A stretch of DNA of 64,000 nt, from positions 4,022,501 to 4,086,500 of the forward strand of contig NZ_CP068983.1 of assembly GCF_016801025.1 (NCBI RefSeq). The letters are read 5' to 3'. The notes beneath the pieces are model-generated. The model worked only from the letters and a program-made list of their open reading frames with translations. It had not been told where the DNA came from and ran no database searches. The stretch comes from Paradevosia shaoguanensis. GTDB lineage: Bacteria; Pseudomonadota; Alphaproteobacteria; Rhizobiales; Devosiaceae. The translations under genes were made by a program, and so were the position numbers. This document shows positions 7,794-16,791 of the stretch, piece after piece; the first letter of the stretch is position 1; every line of letters begins with the position of its first letter.

Positions 7794-9127
7794 TCTCACT
7801 CAACAGCATCCGCGATAGCTTCGAGGGTGTCATTCCGTCCGTGATCGCCACAACCGACCCGGCCGGAATGCCCAATATCTCGTACTTGTCCCACGTCTAT
7901 TACGTGGACGAACGGCATGTGGCGCTCTCCAACCAGTTCTTCTCCAAGACGGCAGCCAATGTCCGAAGCAGTGGTCTGGCGACCGTGATGGTGGTCGATG
8001 GCCGCTCGGGCGCTCAGCACATACTGGACCTTACTTTCCGGCACTCCGAGGAAAACGGGGAGCTCTTCGAGCGCGTTGCCTCGCACCTTGCGGTGATGAG
8101 TGCCAAGCAGGGCATGGCCAACGTCATGAAACTGCGCTCGATCGATATCTATCGTGTCGAGGACTGTCGCGCGATCATCCCTGTGGCGCCATTGGCTGAG
8201 GCGCCGGCTAGCTCGTCAAGTAGCCCTCGCCTGCCACTGGCAGCGAACCTAGCCAATGCGATTGCCTCTCAGGTCGATGCAGAGGCCATGCTCGACTGCG
8301 CTCTGGATGGTCTGCACAAGCAATTTGCCTTCCCCAACGTCATGATCCTCGTGCCCGATGACAGCGGCGAAAAACTGACGACCATTGCCAGTCGCGGATA
8401 TGCTCGCTTCGGCATCGGCTCCGAGACGCCCATGGGCTCGGGCACGATCGGCATCGCTGCATCCACGCGGCGCCCGCTCCGCATCAGCGACATCAGGCGA
8501 GGCCAGCGATATGCCTCGGCTGTCCGGGCGGCATTCGAGGCTGAGGATCACACCCTCCGCAATCCGCTGCCAACGCTCGCCGAGCCTCTTAGCCAACTGG
8601 CAGTGCCGATGCTTTGCCGCGGTCGGCTCACGGGTGTTCTGTTCGTCGAGTCACCCAATAGTTTCGCATTTGGCCACGAGGATGAGGACGCGCTACTGCT
8701 CGTTGCCTCGCAGCTGGCGGTCGGCCTGACGCTGTCAGAACTGGAGCGGTTCGACTCGAGGCCTTCCGAGATCACGACGGCCAGTCCGGCCCAACCCAAA
8801 CATACGAGCTTTGCCGTTCGCTATTTCAGCGCTGACGGCAGCATTTTCATCAACAATGAATATGTCATCCGGGGCGTGCCTGGCCGCCTGCTGTACACGT
8901 TGCTCAGGCAATACCTTGATACGAGGCGAAGCAGCTTCACGAACCGTGAGATACGGCGCGACACATCCCTCGGCCTGCCGGACTTCAAGGACAACCTCGA
9001 AACGCGCCTGATCCTGCTCAGGCGGCGGCTTGAGGAGAAAGCCGGTCCGGTTCGTATCAGCCGTCCCGAGCGCGGACATATCGAGCTCGTCGTCGAGGGG
9101 CTTCCAACGATCGAGTTGATGACCTAG
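7790..9127 (+). CDS. split-barrel + GAF + winged-helix regulator (predicted one-component redox sensor)
   Basis: A 445-residue protein with three parts. Residues 1-130 form a PNPOx-like flavin/haem split barrel (PSVIATTDPAGMPNISYLSHV). Residues about 150-320 form a GAF domain (VDAEAMLDCALDGL, then PMGSGTIGIAASTRRPLRI). The last about 110 residues look like an OmpR-type winged helix (FINNEYVIRGVPGRLL, FTNREIRRD, NLETRLILLRRRLEE). It would therefore sense a small redox ligand and bind DNA. ATG 7790 overlaps the upstream stop. The gene ends with a 4-base overlap tail-to-tail with the ABC cluster. Targets may include the divergent hemerythrin gene. Confidence 0.72.
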   Translation: MISLNSIRDSFEGVIPSVIATTDPAGMPNISYLSHVYYVDERHVALSNQFFSKTAANVRSSGLATVMVVDGRSGAQHILDLTFRHSEENGELFERVASHLAVMSAKQGMANVMKLRSIDIYRVEDCRAIIPVAPLAEAPASSSSSPRLPLAANLANAIASQVDAEAMLDCALDGLHKQFAFPNVMILVPDDSGEKLTTIASRGYARFGIGSETPMGSGTIGIAASTRRPLRISDIRRGQRYASAVRAAFEAEDHTLRNPLPTLAEPLSQLAVPMLCRGRLTGVLFVESPNSFAFGHEDEDALLLVASQLAVGLTLSELERFDSRPSEITTASPAQPKHTSFAVRYFSADGSIFINNEYVIRGVPGRLLYTLLRQYLDTRRSSFTNREIRRDTSLGLPDFKDNLETRLILLRRRLEEKAGPVRISRPERGHIELVVEGLPTIELMT

Positions 9128-10029
9128 CGCGGCATCGGCCGAATGAAGTGGTTCTCGCCCACCTGCAGCGTCTCCGGCTGTGGAAGCGCGGATTGGCGGC
9201 GGATGACGTCGATGTGGTTGAGCTCATCCTCGAACGGCGTCTGGTCGAAGCGGCGATCCGGATCGGGTACTGCCGAAAGCAGAAGGCGCGTATAGGGGTG
9301 CTGCGGGTTGCCGAGCACGCTTTCCATATCGCCCCACTCGACGATCTGACCGGCATACATAACCATGATCTCCTCGGCGACATAGCGCGCCGTTGCGATG
9401 TCGTGGGTGATGTAGAGCAAGGCGAGACCGAGCTGCGCCTTCATATCGTTGAGAAGATTGAGGATACCCAGGCGCACCGAGACGTCGAGCATAGATGTCG
9501 GCTCGTCGGCCACGATGACCTGCGGGTTGACCGCGAGCGCGCGGGCAATGCTGATGCGCTGACGCTGGCCACCGGACAACTCGTGCGGGTATTTGGCCAT
9601 GACGAGCACTGGGTCAAGTTTCACGCGCGCCAGCAATTCCTCGATCATCGCCACCCGCTCGCTGCCGCTCAACCTGCCCTGATGCAGGCGAAGCGGGCGT
9701 TCGAGATGGTAGCGGATGGTGTGCGCCGGATTGAGTGAGGCAAATGGATCCTGAAAGACCATCTGCACCGAGGCACGATAGGCGGCGAGGCTCTTGCGGT
9801 CTGCCTTTCCGAGTGTGGCGCCGCGAAAGAGCAACCGGCCGTCATCTGGTTGATATTCGCGCATGATGAGCCGAGCGGCCGTGGTCTTTCCCGAGCCGGA
9901 TTCTCCTACCAGCGCGAGCGTGCGACCCGGCCGGAGTGCGAATGAGACGGAGCGCGCTGCATAAACCGGATTCCCCGCGCTACCGAAGACCTTGGAGACG
10001 TTGTCGAGGGCCAGGATGGGTTCGCTCAT
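9124..10029 (-). CDS. oligopeptide-type ABC importer ATPase (DppF-like)
   Basis: A 301-residue ABC ATPase with Walker A GESGSGKT (about residue 41), signature LSGGQRQR (about 151), Walker B VIVADEPTSMLD and a switch His in ITHD. The C-terminal tail has the Opp/Dpp extension with HPYTRLLLSAVP. It is the last gene of the operon SBP-permease-permease-ATPase-ATPase. The start overlaps the preceding ATPase stop (ATGA). Substrate is set by the binding protein at 12787-14445. Confidence 0.9.
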   Translation of the reverse strand: MSEPILALDNVSKVFGSAGNPVYAARSVSFALRPGRTLALVGESGSGKTTAARLIMREYQPDDGRLLFRGATLGKADRKSLAAYRASVQMVFQDPFASLNPAHTIRYHLERPLRLHQGRLSGSERVAMIEELLARVKLDPVLVMAKYPHELSGGQRQRISIARALAVNPQVIVADEPTSMLDVSVRLGILNLLNDMKAQLGLALLYITHDIATARYVAEEIMVMYAGQIVEWGDMESVLGNPQHPYTRLLLSAVPDPDRRFDQTPFEDELNHIDVIRRQSALPQPETLQVGENHFIRPMPR

Positions 10030-10841
10030 GACCTGACCTCGCGGATCTGCTCGCCGTGAAGCTTGGGCATCGAGGCCCAGAGCCTGCGGGTGTAGTCGTG
10101 TTTGGGCGAACGATAGATGGTTTGGGCATCGTTCACCTCGACCAGTTCGCCCTCGAGCATGATGCCGATGCGATCGCTGACCTGAACCATGAGGCCGAGA
10201 TCGTGCGTGATGAACAGCACCGAGAAACCCAGTTGCTTACGCAGCGTGTCGATGCGCTGCAGGATTTCGCGTTGCACGACCACGTCCAGTGCAGTGGTCG
10301 GCTCATCCATGATGAGAAGCTTTGGATTGAGCGCCAGGCAAATGGCGATGACGATGCGCTGCCGCATGCCGCCCGAGCATTGATGCGGGTAAGACGAGAG
10401 GCGGTCGGGCGAGATATCCACGAGCTTGAGAAGTTCTGCAGCGCGCTGCCGGGCGGCGGTGCGCGATATCGGCGTATGGGCGCGCAGCACGTCGTAGAAC
10501 TGAGCTTCGATTGTAAGCACGGGGTTCAGCGAGTTCATCGCGCTCTGGAACACCATGGCGACCTCGCGCCAGCGGAAGCTGCGCAAAGCCTCCTCATCAA
10601 GCGCCAGCACGTCGCGGCCGCCAACCAGGATTTTGCTACCCGCGCGGATCAGCGCCGGCGGGCGGTGCAACCGGCTCACTGCAAAGGCGATGGTACTTTT
10701 GCCGCAGCCAGACTCACCGGCGAGGCCGAAGAACTCACCCGGCGCGATATCGAAACTGACGTTCTTTACGGCATGGAAGTCCTTCTGCGCGCCGATGTAG
10801 TCGATGTTGAGATTGCGGACCGAGAGGACGGGATCGCTCAT
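10026..10841 (-). CDS. oligopeptide-type ABC importer ATPase (DppD-like)
   Basis: A 271-residue ABC ATPase with Walker A GESGCGKST, Walker B LLIMDEPTTALD and a signature that reads CSGGMRQR, with Cys instead of Leu, as in other DppD proteins. The C-terminal tail is shorter than usual and lacks the CxxxxP-Fe-S-like motif seen in some OppD/DppD proteins. Overlaps on both sides (ATGA) show tight coupling with the permease and the second ATPase. It powers import of the ligand of the peptide-type binding protein in this operon. Confidence 0.9.
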   Translation of the reverse strand: MSDPVLSVRNLNIDYIGAQKDFHAVKNVSFDIAPGEFFGLAGESGCGKSTIAFAVSRLHRPPALIRAGSKILVGGRDVLALDEEALRSFRWREVAMVFQSAMNSLNPVLTIEAQFYDVLRAHTPISRTAARQRAAELLKLVDISPDRLSSYPHQCSGGMRQRIVIAICLALNPKLLIMDEPTTALDVVVQREILQRIDTLRKQLGFSVLFITHDLGLMVQVSDRIGIMLEGELVEVNDAQTIYRSPKHDYTRRLWASMPKLHGEQIREVRS

Positions 10842-11725
10842 AGCTTACCCTCCCCCAGACGCACCATTCGGGTCCAGCGATTGAGCATTCCGCCGGTACG
10901 CAGCCGCGGGTTGGCGATTTCGTCGATGGCGAAATTGATGAGGGCAAGGCTCAAGCCCAGCAGCGCCAACGCGAAGCACGGCGTCAGAAGATCCCACCAG
11001 GCACCAACCGAGAGCGCCGAGGCGTTCTGGGCATTGTAGAGCATGATGCCCCAGGACACCGTGTTCGGGTCTCCAAGGCCAAGGAATTCGAGCGTAGCCT
11101 CGGTGATGACGGCGAAGATGACGCTGCCGATGAAGTTGATGCCGACGATCGAGATAAGGTTCGGAAAAATCTCAAAGGCCATGATGCGCCAGGATGGCTC
11201 GCCCAACATCTCGGCCGACTTGACGAAATCGCGCTGGCGGATGGAGAGCGTCTCTGAACGCGTCACGCGCACGCCCCACGCCCAGGACGTAAGCGCGAGG
11301 ATAACCGCGATCACCAGCGGGCTCGCCTGCCCGATGAAGGCCGCCAGAACCAGCAGCAGCGGCAGGTTGGGAACGACGAGCACCATGTTGGTGAAGAAGT
11401 TGATGATCTCGTCCACCACCCCGCCCTTGTAGCCGGCGATGATGCCGAGAACGGTGCCGATAATGGTGATCATGAGGCCGGCGCCGAAGCCGACGGCCAG
11501 CGAAATGCGCGCGCCATGGACAAGGCGCGAGAACACGTCGTGTCCCAGTCGCGTCGTTCCCAGCCAATGCTCCAAGGATGGCGGCTGGTGTGGGCGGCCG
11601 ACGCGCTTGACCGGGCTGTATTCCGTAAGCAGCGGCGCGAAGACGGCAACCAGGATGATGAGGATCAGGATCGTGAGGCCGACAACGGCCTTCTTGTTGT
11701 TGAGCAATTGCCTCAAGAGCGTCAT
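10838..11725 (-). CDS. oligopeptide-type ABC importer permease (DppC-like)
   Basis: A 295-residue permease with an N-terminal helix (VVGLTILILIILVAVFAP) and five later helices. The EAA-type coupling loop is around VKSAEMLGEPSWRIMAFEIFPN, and the DppC motif GTTRLGHDVFSR is present. Three bases separate it from the DppB-like gene. It pairs with the gene at 11729-12706 to form the membrane channel. Confidence 0.9.
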   Translation of the reverse strand: MTLLRQLLNNKKAVVGLTILILIILVAVFAPLLTEYSPVKRVGRPHQPPSLEHWLGTTRLGHDVFSRLVHGARISLAVGFGAGLMITIIGTVLGIIAGYKGGVVDEIINFFTNMVLVVPNLPLLLVLAAFIGQASPLVIAVILALTSWAWGVRVTRSETLSIRQRDFVKSAEMLGEPSWRIMAFEIFPNLISIVGINFIGSVIFAVITEATLEFLGLGDPNTVSWGIMLYNAQNASALSVGAWWDLLTPCFALALLGLSLALINFAIDEIANPRLRTGGMLNRWTRMVRLGEGKL

Positions 11726-11728
11726 CGG

Positions 11729-12706
11729 TCAGGCCTTCTTGAGACGAGGGTCGAGCACGACGTAGCTCAGGTCGACCGCGAAGTTGGAGATGAGCATGGC
11801 GGCGGTCATGATCAACAGTTGTCCCTGAATAACGGGATAATCACGCGCGATGATCGCCTGATAGAGCGTGTTGCCGAGGCCCGGATAGTTGAAGACCACC
11901 TCCGTGACGAGCGAGCCGCCGAGCACCGTACCAATGGCGATGGCGAGGCTCGAAACCGTCGGCAGAAGCGCATTGCGTGCTGCATACCAGAACATCACCC
12001 GACGATCGGAGAGCCCCTTGGCGCGGCCCATCACGATGTAGTCCTCGCCGAGGAGGTTGATCATGTTGTTGCGCATGGTCACGGCGAAGCCGCCGGTGAG
12101 CACAATGACCATGGTCAGCATCGGAAGCGTGCCGTGATAAATCACGCTCGATATGTATTGCCAGCTCCAGGCGGGATCGAGCAGCGGATCTGCAGCATAG
12201 CCGTTGGGGAACCAGCCGAGCGTGTAGCCAAAAACGAAGAGCATTATCAACGACACGACCACGGCCGGGACTGAGCTCGAAAAGATGGCGGAGAGCGAGA
12301 CCACCGAGTCGAAAAGTGTCCCGCGGCGCCACGCGGCCATGATGCCCATGGTCGTGCCGATGGTGAACGCGACGAGCGTAGCGATGCCAACCAGGCCCAC
12401 CGTCCAGACAAGCGCTCGGGCGAGGAGTTCGGTGACGGGAAGCGGGAAATACTTGATCGAACGGCCGAGATCGCCGGTGAAGACGCTCTTGAGATAGGCG
12501 AGATATTGCTCGCCGATCGGAGCGTCGATGAAGCCGAAGGTCAGCTTGAGTGCGTTGAGATTTTCAAGTGATAGCTCGGAGCCGGCGCTGGCGAACATGA
12601 TCTGGATCGGATCGCCCGGCATCATGCGCGGAAGGAAGAAGTTGATCGTGGCCGCAGCCAGGAACGCGGCGATATAGAACGAGAGTCGCCGCAGCAGAAA
12701 GGCCAT
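11729..12706 (-). CDS. oligopeptide-type ABC importer permease (DppB-like)
   Basis: A 325-residue permease with about six helices, the DppB N-terminal motif PRMMPGDPIQ, the conserved GDLGRSIKY loop and the EAA loop DYIVMGRAKGLSDRRVMFWYAARNALLP. The start ATG 12706 follows GAGGAAGG. It is separated from the binding-protein gene by 80 bp holding two hairpins, which probably set a lower transcript level for the membrane parts than for the binding protein. Confidence 0.9.
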   Translation of the reverse strand: MAFLLRRLSFYIAAFLAAATINFFLPRMMPGDPIQIMFASAGSELSLENLNALKLTFGFIDAPIGEQYLAYLKSVFTGDLGRSIKYFPLPVTELLARALVWTVGLVGIATLVAFTIGTTMGIMAAWRRGTLFDSVVSLSAIFSSSVPAVVVSLIMLFVFGYTLGWFPNGYAADPLLDPAWSWQYISSVIYHGTLPMLTMVIVLTGGFAVTMRNNMINLLGEDYIVMGRAKGLSDRRVMFWYAARNALLPTVSSLAIAIGTVLGGSLVTEVVFNYPGLGNTLYQAIIARDYPVIQGQLLIMTAAMLISNFAVDLSYVVLDPRLKKA

Positions 12707-12725
12707 GGTCTTTTCCTTCCTCGAA

Positions 12726-12765
12726 CCCGCGCGAGCGGGAGAGAGGCGCGCCGACTGGGCGCGCC
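12726..12765 (-). promoter_or_regulatory. two intercistronic hairpins between binding-protein and permease genes
   Basis: Two copies of GGCGCGCC (12745-12752 and 12758-12765) pair across 5 bases. CCCGC/GCGGG (12726-12730, 12735-12739) pair across 4 bases. Both lie between the stop of the binding-protein gene and the permease ribosome site. There is no T run, so messenger protection or partial termination that favours the binding protein is the likely effect. Confidence 0.55.
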
Positions 12766-12786
12766 CCTGACTTGGTCACATCAGAC

Positions 12787-14445
12787 TTACTGGGACACCG
12801 GGCGGAGCGCCAGAAGCTGGATCAGGCGGCCCGGATTGGCGTTCGAGACAACTGGCGAGATGAACGGGTTTTCCGCATCGGCCCAACCGGTGAAGCGCTT
12901 GGTGTTGTACTCGTAGAAGGACGGGCTGTTGTAGACCGGGATCAGCGGCAGCGCCTCGGCCACGATCATCTGCGCCTTGTCCATGAGCACCTTCTGCTCG
13001 GCAGGATCCTTGACCTGGGTGTACTTGCCCAGGAGGTCCATCACCTCGGCATTATCCCAATGCGGTGCGGTAAAGCGGCTCTTGCCGAAATCGCCCGGGT
13101 TGAACGAGCGGATGTACGGGAAGTACGGGTTGGCGGCGGCGGCCAGGGCGTTAAGCGTCATCGAATACTTGCCGTCGATGAGGTCCTGCGTCCACACGGC
13201 CGCTTCCGGGGTGCTCATCTTGACGTTGATGCCGGCTTCCTGGAGCGTTTCCATCGAGATCTGGACGGCATCGATCCAGTCGGTCCAGCCGTTCGGGACC
13301 TCGATATCGATTGCGATCGGCGTTCCGTCCGGATTGTCGCGGAAACCGTCGCCATTGGCGTCGACATAGCCCGAGCTATCGAGCAGCGCGATGCCGGCGT
13401 CTTTGTCGAACTTGCCGTACTGGCCGAACTGCGTCGCGACTTCAGGATTGGCGAAAGCCTTGTAGAGCTCGCCCAGTCCCGACGGGTCTTCATTGACCAG
13501 CGGATAGCCGTAGCCAGCGATGTCGACGATCGTCTGACGATCGATCAGCATGCTGAGCGCGCGGCGGAAGTTGACGTCGTTGAACGCCTTGCGATTGTTT
13601 TCGTCTGGCGTTGTCATCGAGAGCTGGAACGAGACCAGGCTCGAGGGCGTGAACCAGTACTTGTGATGCTCCGGGTCCTTGGCGACGAACGTGTTGTCGA
13701 TGTCAGGAATGAAGCTCGTGGCCCAATCCAGCGAACCTTCGGCGAGTGCGGCTAGCACCTGCGGGTTATCGGCAAGCTGCGGCAGGCGCATGCAGTCGAT
13801 GGCAAGGTTGGTGGCATCCCAGTAGTTCGGGTTGCGGCACTGCTCGTAAACCTGCGGCGTGAAGCGGGTGATTTCCGTCAGCGGGCCCGAGCCCACCGGG
13901 TTCTCGTTGGCGAAGGTGACGGGGTCGTCGATCTTGGACCAGATGTGCGCGGGCACGATCGGCATGCTGACGATGGTATTGGCGATCAGCGAGTTGGGTT
14001 CGTTCAGGTTGAAACGAACCGTCGTGTCGTCGACCTTCTCGACCGAAGCCAGTTGCGCCGAGATGGAGATGAAGTCGAGCGCCGGGAACTTCTTGATGTA
14101 GTCATACGTGAAGACGACATCGTCAGCCGTCAGCGGCTCGCCATCAGACCACTTGAAGCCGTCGCGCAGCTTGAAGGTGATCGACTTGAGGTCGTCTGCC
14201 AGCTCAAAGCTCTCGGCGAGACGGAAATGCGGCTCGTTGCCCTTGAGGCGGTTGAAGACGACCAGCGGCTCATAGATGAAATCGAGCGTGGTGAAGCGCG
14301 CCGACGTCTGCCCGAAGGGGTTGAAGTTGCGGACCCAGGTGGTGGTCTGCTCGGCACTGACGGTCAGAACTGTCTGTGCGGCTGCTGGCGCCGCGATACC
14401 CAGAACCGCGGCCGAAACGGCAGCGATCAGCGTGGTTCTCAGCAT
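12787..14445 (-). CDS. periplasmic solute-binding protein, family 5 (peptide/oligosaccharide importer)
   Basis: A 552-residue protein with a signal peptide (MLRTTLIAAVSAAVLGIAAP, cleavage near AAAQ) and the family 5 fold: WVRNFNPFG near the start, FKLRDGFKWSDGEPLTADDV (about residues 95-115), and LIDRQTIVDIAGYG. Members of this family bind peptides, but many alphaproteobacterial ones bind oligosaccharides. Here the next operon member is a GH3 hexosaminidase, so a beta-linked amino-sugar oligosaccharide or a muropeptide is a plausible ligand. It is the second gene of the operon. Confidence 0.88.
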   Translation of the reverse strand: MLRTTLIAAVSAAVLGIAAPAAAQTVLTVSAEQTTTWVRNFNPFGQTSARFTTLDFIYEPLVVFNRLKGNEPHFRLAESFELADDLKSITFKLRDGFKWSDGEPLTADDVVFTYDYIKKFPALDFISISAQLASVEKVDDTTVRFNLNEPNSLIANTIVSMPIVPAHIWSKIDDPVTFANENPVGSGPLTEITRFTPQVYEQCRNPNYWDATNLAIDCMRLPQLADNPQVLAALAEGSLDWATSFIPDIDNTFVAKDPEHHKYWFTPSSLVSFQLSMTTPDENNRKAFNDVNFRRALSMLIDRQTIVDIAGYGYPLVNEDPSGLGELYKAFANPEVATQFGQYGKFDKDAGIALLDSSGYVDANGDGFRDNPDGTPIAIDIEVPNGWTDWIDAVQISMETLQEAGINVKMSTPEAAVWTQDLIDGKYSMTLNALAAAANPYFPYIRSFNPGDFGKSRFTAPHWDNAEVMDLLGKYTQVKDPAEQKVLMDKAQMIVAEALPLIPVYNSPSFYEYNTKRFTGWADAENPFISPVVSNANPGRLIQLLALRPVSQ

Positions 14446-14472
14446 TCGTGTTCTCCTTTGCTGCGGCTTCGT

Positions 14473-15495
14473 TCAGGCGAAGCCGTTCTCCCTGAAAATC
14501 TGTTCGACCTCGTCATGGACGGCTTTGACGTCCACGCGTCTGTTTCCGCGGCGCGCCTCGGCGCGGGCAATGCGTGCCAGGCTCGCGCTCGATAGCGGGC
14601 TAGCCGCCTTGGCGGCGGCCTCGCTGGCAGCGAGATCGCCCTGGCTATGAAGCGCGATGTCGTAGCCTGCATCGAGCGCGGCCCTCACCCGCTCTGGCCA
14701 CGTGCCCTTAAGCGCCTCCATAGTGAGGCAATCGGTGATGAGAACGCCATCGAAACCGATGTCGCGGCGGATCAATTCGCACACGATCGGCGAAACAGAA
14801 GCCGGCCGCTCCGGGTCGACCTGCGTGAAGATGAGGTGCGCGACCATCGCCCAAGGCGCATCCTTGAGCGCCGCGAAGGGTCGGAAATCCGTCGCGCGCA
14901 TTTCCGCGACTGTCGCGTCGACGACGGGGCAATCGAAATGGGGGTCGACCGAGACACGCCCATAGCCTGGAATATGCTTCATGATCGGCATTTCGCCCAC
15001 TTCCAGCATTGCTTCGATCACTTCGCGCGCCATGGCGATGACAAGGTCCGGGTCGTCCCCGAAGGAGCGCTGGCCGATGACGTCATGCGTGCCCTTGCGG
15101 GCAAGATCGACCACAGGCGTTGTACCGCTGCCGATGGTGAGGTCGGCCATCATGGAGGCCATGGCCAGCGTTGAAAGCCGCATGGCGCGCTTGCCGAGCT
15201 CGAGGTCCTTGCGCGCCAGCGCGCCGAAGCTGCCCAGGCTGCGAAAGAGTGGCCAATTGCCATTGTCGAGCCGCTGCACGCGGCCGCCTTCCTGGTCGAT
15301 GTAGACCGGCGCATCCTCGCGCCCTACCGCCTCGCGGAACTGAGCGCAGAGGCGCCTGATCTGCTCGGGGCTGTCGAGATTGCGCTTGAACAGAAAGAGG
15401 CCGAAGGGATTGGCTTCCCGGAAAAAGGCAACTTCCGAGGCAGAGAGTTCCAAACCCGGCATGCCGACAAAAAGGGCGAGTGGCGCGCTCGGCAT
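14473..15495 (-). CDS. glycoside hydrolase family 3, cytoplasmic beta-N-acetylhexosaminidase (NagZ-like)
   Basis: A 340-residue GH3 protein without a signal peptide. Visible motifs are KHIPGYGRVSVDPHFD (about residues 170-185; active enzymes have KHFPGHG...DSH, and the loop His is kept as DPH) and the nucleophile Asp in ITDCLTMEAL. Length fits single-domain NagZ. NagZ cleaves beta-N-acetylglucosaminides such as muropeptides or chitobiose in the cytoplasm. It is the first gene of an operon with a peptide-type importer and lies divergent to a MurR/RpiR regulator, which supports amino-sugar uptake. The exact substrate is inferred. Confidence 0.85.
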   Translation of the reverse strand: MPSAPLALFVGMPGLELSASEVAFFREANPFGLFLFKRNLDSPEQIRRLCAQFREAVGREDAPVYIDQEGGRVQRLDNGNWPLFRSLGSFGALARKDLELGKRAMRLSTLAMASMMADLTIGSGTTPVVDLARKGTHDVIGQRSFGDDPDLVIAMAREVIEAMLEVGEMPIMKHIPGYGRVSVDPHFDCPVVDATVAEMRATDFRPFAALKDAPWAMVAHLIFTQVDPERPASVSPIVCELIRRDIGFDGVLITDCLTMEALKGTWPERVRAALDAGYDIALHSQGDLAASEAAAKAASPLSSASLARIARAEARRGNRRVDVKAVHDEVEQIFRENGFA

Positions 15496-15822
15496 GGTCA
15501 GGTCGCAGGTTCCGACTTGACGGGCAGGATAACCAGCCGGGCGGCATGAGGGGCAAGCGGGCGCATACCCTGCCCTAACTCAAAATACGCGCCAGCACCG
15601 CGACCCAGTTTCCAGATTTTTTCCTCCCCGAACAAGCCACGATAGCCCTCCGGGGCCGTCCGCTGTGCTCATCCAAATGCAACTGGAATGCTAGAAGTAG
15701 CTATTCCGACTGTCAACGAAGCTTGGAATATTATATTCCGAATTCGTCGAGGGGGATTTTCTCGTTGCGCGGGATGCCCTTGGCCAGCAAATGAGGCGAC
15801 TTTTCCTGTTCAGGAAGCAAGC
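15496..15822. promoter_or_regulatory. divergent control region with GGAAT/ATTCC palindromes
   Basis: This 327-bp gap separates the hexosaminidase operon and the RpiR gene and carries no gene. GGAATAT-T-ATATTCC (15725-15739) is a perfect 7-bp inverted repeat around one base. A second looser pair, GGAAT (15685-15689) and ATTCC (15703-15707), lies 36 bp away centre to centre. RpiR-family regulators of rhizobia such as IolR are known to bind GGAA-spacer-TTCC sites, so these are likely operators for the adjacent regulator. The RpiR ribosome site is AGGAAG at 15812-15817. Confidence 0.6.
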
Positions 15823-16671
15823 ATGTCCATTCTGAAGATACTTGGCGCCCAACTGGATTCGATGACTCCGGCCGACCGACAGATCGCGCAGTTCATCATC
15901 GACGATCCCGAGCGAATGCTCGTTCTTTCCTCCGCGGCGCTGGCGCAGGAAACCGGCCGCAGTCAGTCGAGCGTTGTCAAATTCAGCCAGAAGCTCGGTT
16001 ATGCTGGCTACCAGCAGCTCAAGCTGGCGGTGAACAAGGCCAAGGCGCTCGAACTGCAGCCGCCTCATGGCGTCATCCACGGTTCGATCGAAGGCAGCGA
16101 CAACTATACGATCATCCAGCAGAAGCTCATCGGCAGCAAATTGCTTTCCTTGCGCGAGACCGCCGCTGCAAATACCGAGGAGGCGATCGATTCCGTCCTG
16201 GATGCCCTGGTTGGCGCCCACAAGATTCTGCTCACCGGCATTGGCGCCTCTTCTCTGGTTGCGAAGGACTTTTCCTATAAGCTCCTCAAGCTGGGTCGGA
16301 TGGTTCTCCTCGACAGCGATAGCCACATCCAGATTTCAAACGCTTCAGCTCTCGATGCGTCCGACGTCGTGATGGCCCTGTCCCAGTCCGGCCGAAGCAC
16401 CGAAACCCTGCGCATCACAGAACTCGCCAAGCAGCGCGGTGCGACGATCATCACCGTGACCGGCCTCAAGCCCAATCCCCTCCGCGATCTCGCCGATATA
16501 TGCCTGTTCACGGTTGGCGATGAAGAGCGCGTTCGCTCCTCGGCGATCACCTCCCGCGACGCACAGCTCATGCTGATGGATATGCTTTTCATCCTGCTGC
16601 TGCGGCGCCAGGCGGACGCGCATGACTACATTCATCGCAGCGAAGTGGCCGTGACGGTTCTCAAGACATGA
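15823..16671 (+). CDS. RpiR/MurR family transcription regulator (HTH + SIS domain)
   Basis: A 282-residue protein with an N-terminal RpiR helix-turn-helix (LSSAALAQETGRSQSSVVKF, about residues 34-53) and a C-terminal SIS sugar-phosphate domain (ILLTGIGASSLVAKDFSYKL and MALSQSGRSTETL). ATG 15823 follows AGGAAG and gives the normal length; an earlier frame opening has no ribosome site. SIS domains of this family sense phosphosugars such as N-acetylmuramate-6-phosphate. It probably represses the divergent importer/GH3 operon through the palindromes in the shared region. Confidence 0.88.
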   Translation: MSILKILGAQLDSMTPADRQIAQFIIDDPERMLVLSSAALAQETGRSQSSVVKFSQKLGYAGYQQLKLAVNKAKALELQPPHGVIHGSIEGSDNYTIIQQKLIGSKLLSLRETAAANTEEAIDSVLDALVGAHKILLTGIGASSLVAKDFSYKLLKLGRMVLLDSDSHIQISNASALDASDVVMALSQSGRSTETLRITELAKQRGATIITVTGLKPNPLRDLADICLFTVGDEERVRSSAITSRDAQLMLMDMLFILLLRRQADAHDYIHRSEVAVTVLKT

Positions 16672-16755
16672 GCACGAGCTAGCCGCCTCGTTCATCACCG
16701 GATTTTCCCTGCTGCGCCCTATTCGCATTGACAACTCAATCGGACCGTGAGAGCA

Positions 16756-16773
16756 ATTTAAAACGTTTGTAAT
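16756..16773. promoter_or_regulatory. LacI-type operator before the LacI-family gene
   Basis: ATTTAAAACGTTTGTAAT has the central CG step and inverted A/T arms (AAACGTTT core) expected for LacI-family sites. It lies 19-36 bp before the GTG start of the regulator and a few bases behind a TTGACA box (16728-16733), a place suited to repression. A copy with 16 of 18 identical bases is at 24651-24668. Confidence 0.65.
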
Positions 16774-16791
16774 TTCTCGCGATGGGACCCC

